Source: Ettlia oleoabundans
Taxonomy: Eukaryota > Chlorophyta > Chlorophyceae > Chlamydomonadales
DNA length: 39,834 nt
Direction of reading: 5' to 3'
Assembly (NCBI GenBank): GCA_019693395.1
Contig: JAAMXP010000453.1
Span: forward strand, 35,631-75,464
Part shown: positions 33,301 through 39,834 of the stretch, piece after piece
How the letters are laid out: every line of letters starts with the position of its first letter
How positions within the stretch are numbered: the first letter of the stretch is position 1
The notes under the pieces: generated by a model
Database searches by the model: none
What the model saw: only the letters and a program-made list of their open reading frames with translations
Told to the model about the DNA's origin: nothing
Program-made: the position numbers and the translations under genes

Positions 33301-34997
33301 CATATGATGCGCTGGCACATGTGTCGCCACCTCGCATGAAGCGCAGCTGGTTGGTTAGCCAGCGGTTGATGTTGGTGTACAGGGTGCGCTCATAAACCTG
33401 CATGGGGGCGGTGGGGTGGTGGTGGGGTGGTGGTGGGGGGCAAGATGATGCTGGCCACTGCCCACACGGCTGCAGTGGCTGTCATGGTGGCGCAATGATG
33501 CGTGGAGCAGTTCAATGTTACCGTTGGTAATCAAGAAACAGCCTTGCAGAGTAGGTGCTGATCTGAGCCGTAGTCCCACATCTGTCCCAAACAGACAGCA
33601 GGCTACACCGGCGGGGCTGCCCGCTCACCTTCTCCCAGTCCCACACCGCAATCTGGCCACGCTTGTCGCCGGACAGAACCAGGTGATCCTGTTTTGGCAA
33701 GGGTTACATGTCATTGCGATGACGGAGTATAAGGCGTCTTTGTTGCATCACTGGGCAGGCATGGGTGTATCAAGGGAACCAGCGGAACAAGGGACAGGGT
33801 GACAATGGGAGCCAACTTATCCTACTGTATGAGCGTCATGGCAAGATGGCAAGAGAAAGCTTTGCGCAACCTTCCCACACTTTGCCTGTATTGCCCCATT
33901 CCTCCTGTGCCTCTCACCAGAGTTGGGTGGAACTCCAGGCAGGTTGTGCGGCGGGAGTGAAGTTTCAAAACGGCGGCATCCACCTGCCACCGGCGCGTTG
34001 TGGGGGCCAGCGGCGGCGGTTGCCGCCCGCCCTGCTCCCGTTTGCGAAGCGCACTGAGCGTGGTGCCGCTGCCCACGCCTGCTGCAACAGTGCAGCCATG
34101 GCCGGGGGCGATCCTGCAGGCGGGCAAAAGTCACAGGCCAGCTGGGGCGGTGGGTGGGGAAGGGGTGTTCATTGAGCTTCGTGTCGGCCATCCTTTTGCA
34201 TCAGCAGTTGTTATGCTGCAAACAGCTGGAACATTCTTATCAAGCATAAAGATTGATTACATGAGTCCGCGGCCCTAACAGCATGCATGAAGTCAGCGAC
34301 ACTGGCTGGAACCAGCTTGCCAGGTCGCCCCAGCTGGCACTTGCCTGAAGGGGCAGGTCATGGTGCTGTGTCCCTGCTTGCCACATAGATAACATGGTTT
34401 GTTGGGGCAGTCAACATATTTGGCCCCAACAAATCCTGCGCTGTGGCCCCGCTTGCCGCACACCTGCGCATTTGGCAGCAGTGGGAGTTTAAGCGGGGCA
34501 AGGCGGTCCGTGAGCAAAGGGCACGGCGGCAGGGCGGAATGACTGATTGGCAGAATGTCAATGACAGCTCATAAGATGCACAGAAACAAGCAGGTGAGTA
34601 CATTACACGGCTTCAAGGCCAGTTCGGCCAACGCGGAAAGCGTCCAGCAGCAGGACGGCGTGCATGCTCCGGAGATTTTGCATTATGGAAGATAGCTGGG
34701 GCGCAGCGAGTAAGCTGTAGCAAGATGTGCATGCATGCCACTTCATCAAGCACTTACATGGCAAATGTCTGTGCCACGCAGCTTGATGCTAATCTTCCGC
34801 TGCTTAATGGTGCCTGGCGAGGGCGCCGCTGCAGCGCTGCTGGGGCCAGCGGCGGCGGGCTCCTCATCCTGACCCTCCACCGCGTCCTCCTCGTCCACCT
34901 CTTCTACGTCCTCGCCTGTGACTTCCTCCAATACTTCCTCATCCTCCGAAGTGCTTTGCTCGTCGCGATCCTCCTGAGCAATCAACCAGCGCGCCAT
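29944..34997 (-). CDS. DDB2: DNA damage-binding protein 2 (plant-type, zinc knuckle plus WD40)
   Basis: DDB2 recognises UV photoproducts in chromatin and links them to the DDB1-CUL4 ubiquitin ligase, starting global-genome nucleotide excision repair. Fifteen exons close in frame to 684 residues: 34997-34758, 34463-34345, 34113-33918, 33688-33629, 33397-33287, 33072-32943, 32678-32575, 32464-32365, 32151-32029, 31761-31691, 31430-31321, 31176-31112, 30969-30886, 30648-30488 and 30324-29944. After an acidic N-terminus comes the plant-type knuckle pair (C79, C82, H87, C99; then C104, C107, H112, C117 as CX2CX4HX4C). WD40 landmarks follow: HSRRTTCLEFHPT, LSGDKRGQIAVWDWEK, VVGDNFGRLHFLD, SVHCNPVDANLVISAGND, KVINSAYFSPISG, LTTSQDNRLRVWD, REIVHSQNFNRYLSPFKAEW and SGSSRSLYAWRP. 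The C-terminus is a Gly-rich and basic tail. Intron 2 starts with GC; intron 10 probably does too. The ATG at 34997 is the first in frame. Confidence 0.93.
30341..30370. repeat. (CAGC)n microsatellite next to the last DDB2 acceptor
   Basis: Seven and a half copies of a CAGC unit (CTGG repeats on the sense strand) lie 17 bases upstream of the acceptor of the last DDB2 exon. This is an odd, purine-interrupted substitute for a polypyrimidine tract. Confidence 0.85.
33404..33441 (+). repeat. G-run tract beside a DDB2 acceptor (G-quadruplex-capable)
   Basis: Repeated GGTGGGGT units with four or more runs of four to six G lie on the plus strand inside a DDB2 intron. On the sense (minus) strand they form a C-rich pyrimidine tract directly before the acceptor of the exon starting at 33397. 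A similar but shorter G-rich tract lies at 33082-33125, before the exon starting at 33072. Confidence 0.7.
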
Positions 34998-35553
34998 TGC
35001 ACCTCCGACACCCAATTGGGCGCGCCGCCTGGGATACACTTCGGTCAACAAAAGTCAGCAATTATACCGCACGGGGTTGTGGTAGCCTGAGGCCCAGCAT
35101 GCATGTCATGGCCCACCCAACCGCTCCCGCTCCCGCCCAATCCTGGTGCTTGCCTCTGCCCGTTCCCACGTACATCCATCCTATCCAATTTCATGACGAA
35201 CGGTTGCCACAACGGGTAGTGTACAGGAAACGTGTAGCATGCAACAACATCAGCAAGCATGGGCATTACTATTTGGCAACCTTGGTGCTCTGTTCAGGAG
35301 ACCAGCCATGCCGCGGCACAGGTAGACCGACACCGATCAAATGAAGCCGGCCAACAGGATGCTCCTCAGTGCCCCGCTTCATGCTGCACATGTTGGTTTT
35401 GCAGGTATTCCAGGCCCATCCCGGCAGAGGGGCGGCTGTTGTTGGCAGGCTGTCGCGATTGTGAACAGCATGGGCAGAGAGGCGGCTCTAGCTGGCACGC
35501 TTTCGTGAGAGGGAACACTAATGGCTGAGAAAGCTGGCTGAGGGCGGCAGGTT
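34998..35553. other. Spacer: DDB2 promoter side and SDR 3' UTR
   Basis: About 555 bases between two minus-strand genes. No coding exon can be supported. It should contain the DDB2 promoter and 5' UTR on the left and the dehydrogenase 3' UTR on the right. No polyadenylation signal could be picked with confidence. Confidence 0.45.
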
Positions 35554-38258
35554 TCAGGAGGCCTGGCCAGGCTTCACTGCCTTGAGCACAATCTGCAGGC
35601 GAGAGAGACCATAAAGAGTGCACGAGTGAAGCAAAAAATGGGGAACCAACAAACTGATCCTGCTGGCAGGCAGCACAGTCTGAGCAACTTGGGCGCGATC
35701 TTGCCTGCCCGCCAGCCTGCCAGCCCGCATGTCAACTGCCAACAACCCACCTCCTCAGGCACCGCGTTCTTGGAAAGGCGGAAGCAGAACAGCACGGCCT
35801 CCGCCACATCATCGGGCCGGATGGCGCCCTGCCCACCTGCAGTACACAGTCAGATGGATGCAGCCGTCCGATAAAAAACAGTATTTCATACTCGTAAATA
35901 GAGTGCGACTCTTGCTACAGGGCTTGACCCAGGGTGCAGATGTGCATGTTTAATCGCAGCAATCTCTGACTAAGCAAGCCATTCTGCCCACCATCCCCGG
36001 CCTGGTGCGGCTCGGTGCCTACCGTGCATGTCACTCTTTTCGGCCATGCCAGTATTGGCGACGTTGCCGGGGGCAATGTCCACCACCTGCACAAGTATGG
36101 CGATTGCAGTTCACTTCAGTCATACTTCAACTCTTTTTCCTAAGAAGGATCCAGAGGTCCAACTCTATTCATCACGCTGGCCAGAACTGGCAAAACAGAG
36201 GTCTTGCAAAGGGCAAAGCACGGAACTGAAGGTGCCAGCACCACTTAGGCCTCACCCTGACATTGTGCTTCCTCAGCGTTTCGTAGGCGGACAAGCCAAA
36301 GCCGCGAAGGGCATGCTGCAGAGTTGGGTAAAAGCAAGGATGGGATGTGGGTTTTTTAGGAAGGTGCGCGAGCAAATGACTAACGGAGGGCAGCAACGTA
36401 TTTTCTCCCCAGCGGAAGACAGCTGGAGTGGTTGGGGCACTCTTTGACAAGGCTGGATTCACATGGCACTACTTCTCAACAATAAGTTCTTTATGCGAGA
36501 ATGACAACATTAACCATGGATGCATTGCAGCTTGTTGGCATGCACGTGCCAACACAGCCCTAGACTTAAAAGAGCAGTGGTGGACCTGGGATGGTCAGAT
36601 GATACCTTGGAGGCGGCATATGCGGCGTGGTGCGGGCCCTCGTGCACGGCCTCCACATCGCTGATGTTGATGATCCAGCCCTCGCCCTGTAAAGAAAACC
36701 AACGCCAAAGGAACATGTCAGTGAATAGATGGGTCACACAAGCTTTAAAATCAGGAAACAAGTCCTGACGCGCTGGTGCTGAAGGAGGGCGCACCGCTGC
36801 AGCATATGTCAGCTGCAACTGTTGCGTCACAGCGTGAACAGCACTCTTTAGCTCCCTTGGGTTCTACCGCAAACTCTAAACCGATGCAACCTGTGGGCCC
36901 CCACCCACCTTGTCACACATCTTGGGGGCCAGTGCCCTGTAGCAGCAACGGCAGCAGATGCAGCTGGCATTTGAGTGCAAGCACATCAGGTGCAGCAGCC
37001 AGCCACCTGACATTACTCCAAGATCACACCAGGATGTGATTCACCATCGTGTTTCCGCATTCAAAGCGCCAACGTTGAAGGTGCAGCCTGAACGGCGCAG
37101 CTCAGTTGCACAGTAGCATGCCAACGCATGCTGCGCCCTCCCGCACCTGATGAGCCTCATGGGCGCCAGAGCGTTCACCTTCATCACGCGGTCCCAGTCA
37201 TCCGGGTTGCCTGCCAGGGTTCAGGAAAACAGACAGCCAGGTATAATCATGCAGAACAGGGCACGTGCCCGGGCTTCGGAGAGGCTGCACAGTGCGGCTG
37301 GCAGGGCACTGCACAAGGCTGTGTAGGCAGACCAAGACTGTCAATTGCCTGACTGAATGGCAAATGCACTCACCCTTGAGGGGCCCCAGCTCTTCGGCCT
37401 GGTGGGAGCCAAAGATACCAGCATTGTTGATCAGAACATCAATTCCCTTGTTGGCATACTGGTCAGCCAACTTCTGCACAGCCTGCAACTAGAAGCAGCA
37501 TAGTGGCAGAGCGGCAAAGGGCTGGTTTTGCGGTTTGTAGTCAACTGGACCAGCAGTGGTCAGTGCCTTGGAAGCAAGCTGCCCAGCCTGCAGGGACCAA
37601 CCTGCCGGCTGATCTCTGGTGTCTAATAATCCACATGCTGCTGTTGCGACTGCTTCTTGCTTTCTGTGTTTGCAGTCTGCGTAACCGCAACGTAACTTGC
37701 GACCAACTGAACTATCACCAACACCCTGTCCTGCACCAAATCAGCCTGCCGCCCAGCAAGAGATAGCTGCACCCACACTACCGCGACAGTCGAGGTGCTG
37801 GGCCCGTACCTGTGTATCAGCAAGGTCCACGCACTGGGTCTCGCACTCCTTGGCACCACAGCTCTTCGCCTTCTCTGCGCACTGCAGGCATGGTGGCGGA
37901 CATGACTGGCTGTTGTGCTTAAGCGAAGTCCTTAGGAAGCCGATGGGCATCGCCCCACTAAGCCATGCGCCACCCAGAGGTGTCATCCACTCTCAGCCGC
38001 CCCAACACCTCGATACACCTCTTTAGCCACAAAGCACGTATTCAAGGGCCGACTAGGTGCGATTCATGGCTGTTCAGATTGGGTTTCGCCATTCTGTTCA
38101 CAGCGACTGGTACCCACCTGCTGCAGATCCTGTTCGTGGTGTGGATGAGCGATCAGGGTGAGGCTGGCGCCCTCCTTGGCCAGGGCACAGGCAATGGCAG
38201 CGCCAATGCCGCGGCTGGCACCAGTGAGGAGCGCCTTCTTGCCTTGGAGCAACGACAT
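35554..38258 (-). CDS. Short-chain dehydrogenase/reductase (classical SDR, FabG-like size)
   Basis: NAD(P)-dependent oxidoreductase of the classical SDR family; substrate unknown. Ten exons close in frame to 247 residues: 38258-38118, 37881-37810, 37482-37374, 37210-37147, 36936-36909 (28 nt), 36686-36606, 36315-36256, 36086-36023, 35836-35751 and 35592-35554. Motifs: cofactor-binding TGASRGIG (12-19), NNAG (90-93), active-site Asn120 in KVNALA, WIINISD, YAASK with Tyr161 and Lys165, then HALRGFGLSAYETLR and VVDIAPGNVANTGM. In a FabG-type alignment the catalytic Ser, 13 residues before Tyr, falls on Asp148, with Ser147 one residue earlier. The protein starts directly at the Rossmann fold and has no transit peptide, so it is probably cytosolic rather than the plastid fatty-acid synthase reductase. 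A 247-residue length is typical. The promoter should lie right of 38258. Confidence 0.92.
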
Positions 38259-39834
38259 TGTAGGCTGCAGCTCACGATCAAGGTCGCAACAGAGGGATGA
38301 CGCTTGAAGAGTAAGATAACGGAAGTAATGCAGAGTCCAAGGGCACAAGGGTGTAGTTCTTGGCCAGTAGGCTGTACCCCCCAACCTGTACTGCCCTTGA
38401 CACAGCAACCGCCATAATCAAAAAGTCAACTCGGCTCAATCCGGCTAGCTTATTGCCGACTTATTTCGTTTTCTGTGCCAGTTTGTGCCCTACCTCCATT
38501 GGTGCCCTCTGGAGACAAGGCCTTCATGGAGCATCCGTTGCGGTAGCCAAGCAGCAGCCGTAGGCAGAATCTGAAGTTCAAGTAGAAGCTCAAGAAGGAG
38601 CTTGCGGTAGGGCAGGAGGAGTAGCCACATCACATGTGATTCATCAAAGCGCCAGCACACATGTGTACAGCCATGCGCTCGGCTCACATGCACAGTTACA
38701 AACAATTCCGGCGTGCTACCAGCAGCCCAGTGCACAAATTGAGGTGACGGAGGGCGGTGTTAATCGACGCATAAGCCTAAAAAGTCATGTGGAGGCAGCC
38801 AGTGCTAGTGCTCGCTACAGTCATGCCAGCTCAGCGCCTGCTTACGCTTGGTAGGCTTCAGCGGATGCTCAGGGCAGAGGATCCTTTCAGAGGCCGGATG
38901 CATGGGAGCCAAAGGCAATGCAGCCAGTTGGCTGTGCCATGTCTCCTTCCCAGAGGCACTGCCGTCCTGCCTGCCTGCCAAATTGGCAGGTCCCGCCTTG
39001 GCAGTTGCTGGCATGTCTCTCAGCCAGAGACACCGCCTCAATGGCAGGCATCTGCTTGGTGTATGCCTTAGTGGGTAGCTCACACCTGGCCCAACAGGGC
39101 GTTGCTGCCCATCAGGCGCTGGCAAGTCAGCTGCTTCTACCTCCGCTTTGCGCTTTCTCTTGCTAACAGATGAGCCATGACACCCGCACAATTAATCAGC
39201 AGAGCTTCTTCAGTGCTCCCAGCGACGATCTGGCTGGCCTACTAGTAGCGGGCAAGCGCACAGATTAGCTGCCTGGCTATTTTGCTGGTCACCCCCCGCC
39301 ACTTCTCTTGCTAGCAACTGCTGCCCATTCACAACAGCAGTTGCCCCTTCACCCACCCACCCGTTCGTTTGTGCAGCATTCTCGGCTACCGCATGCATTC
39401 AGTTGGCACATCTCTGGCGAGTTCCTCTCCTGACTCCCATCCCAGAGCCTGCCCTTCCATTCCCCCTATCCACCACCGATGCCCGAGTTACACTGCATTA
39501 CCCCTCCTTACAGTTGACGACACCGAGCTTTCCTGTTCCAGCAGCCTTCCGTCAGCCGTCTCCCCCTCTCTCTCTACCCTCAGTTTTGTGCTGTCGTTTC
39601 CTTTTTTCTAGGATGTGTGCCGCCCCAGGCCTGTTGTCGCTTATATGACCAAACGGGTGTAACAGACCACCAGCAGCAGCAGCAGCAGCACAACCACAGA
39701 CGCGCAGCCACCATTAGTCCAGCAGCAGGAGGAAAAACGACTATCAATCCACATCTTACACCAGCGGATCGCCCTAAAGGCAGAAGTGCAGTTATAATGG
39801 TCACTCCAAAGGATGTGTGTGTGCGTGTGTGGCG
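38259..39834. other. Gene-poor right end; SDR promoter and unresolved sequence
   Basis: No gene can be supported in these 1.6 kb. The part next to 38258 should hold the dehydrogenase promoter. A minus-strand stretch around 39077-39161, rich in Lys/Arg codons and flanked by AG and GT, could be an exon of a gene extending to the right, but no partner joins it in frame. A C/T-rich plus-strand tract at about 39420-39610 and a CAG run at 39671-39690 look like 5' UTR or promoter sequence of a gene starting beyond the window. Confidence 0.35.
39671..39690. repeat. (CAG)n trinucleotide repeat
   Basis: Between six and seven CAG units lie outside any supported gene. They are followed at the window edge by a short GT-rich stretch (about 39813-39831). 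Confidence 0.75.

Noticed and set aside
38887..39191. Possible 3' exons of a minus-strand gene (KRKRKAEVEAADLPAPDGQQ; IEAVSLAERHASNC)
   Set aside because: Each piece looks coding and is near AG or GT sites, but the phases do not join: linking them creates an early TGA, and no upstream ATG exon is visible in the window. Too little to call a gene.

Overview
The window is nuclear DNA of a eukaryote, most likely a green alga (Chlorophyta, possibly a trebouxiophyte; this is inference). The protein-coding genes are cut into many short exons by GT-AG introns of roughly 100-350 bases. The encoded proteins resemble plant families: an AHP-type phosphotransfer protein, a DDB2 with an N-terminal zinc knuckle, a transit-peptide acetyl-CoA synthetase and a plant-style COG5. 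TGTAA, the usual chlorophyte polyadenylation signal, occurs in several likely 3' UTRs. The G+C content is moderately high, and CTGC/GCAG-type microsatellites are scattered through introns and spacers. I saw no rRNA, tRNA, CRISPR array or transposase gene.

Layout from left to right. (1) 249-2086 (+): last four exons of COG5, with the N-terminus beyond the left edge. (2) 3109-4060 (-): three-exon HPt phosphotransfer protein. (3) 4837-6845 (-): small secreted protein with one fasciclin (FAS1)-like domain. (4) 7725-13957 (-): 19-exon acetyl-CoA synthetase with a transit peptide and a 10-nt microexon. (5) 15148-17098 (+): SR-rich, YGG-rich protein with two RanBP2 zinc fingers. (6) 17867-19271 (+): RS/lysine-rich nuclear protein resembling NKAPD1. 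(7) 19962-28867 (+): 23-exon receptor-like kinase of about 1331 residues. (8) 29944-34997 (-): 15-exon DDB2 UV-damage recognition WD40 protein. (9) 35554-38258 (-): 10-exon short-chain dehydrogenase/reductase. The right end, from 38259, holds no gene I can support.

The genes do not form one pathway. The most striking object is the receptor-like kinase. Its frame-consistent exon chain encodes a signal peptide, a short LRR segment ending in a GNPGLCG motif, a Cys-rich part, two tandem fucolectin (FTP)/discoidin-like domains, one membrane helix and a TKL/RAF-like kinase whose DFG motif reads DFS. A lectin-plus-LRR receptor kinase is not a standard architecture, and green algae are generally thought to have few true receptor kinases, so it is the best candidate for something undescribed. 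Other points of interest are GC-AG introns, the 10-nt microexon, key-residue changes in DDB2 (DWD box) and the SDR (catalytic Ser), and an exon-like insert in a COG5 intron that would truncate the protein if spliced in.

Exon coordinates were worked out by hand from splice consensus, reading phase and family conservation. Every multi-exon model below closes in frame.
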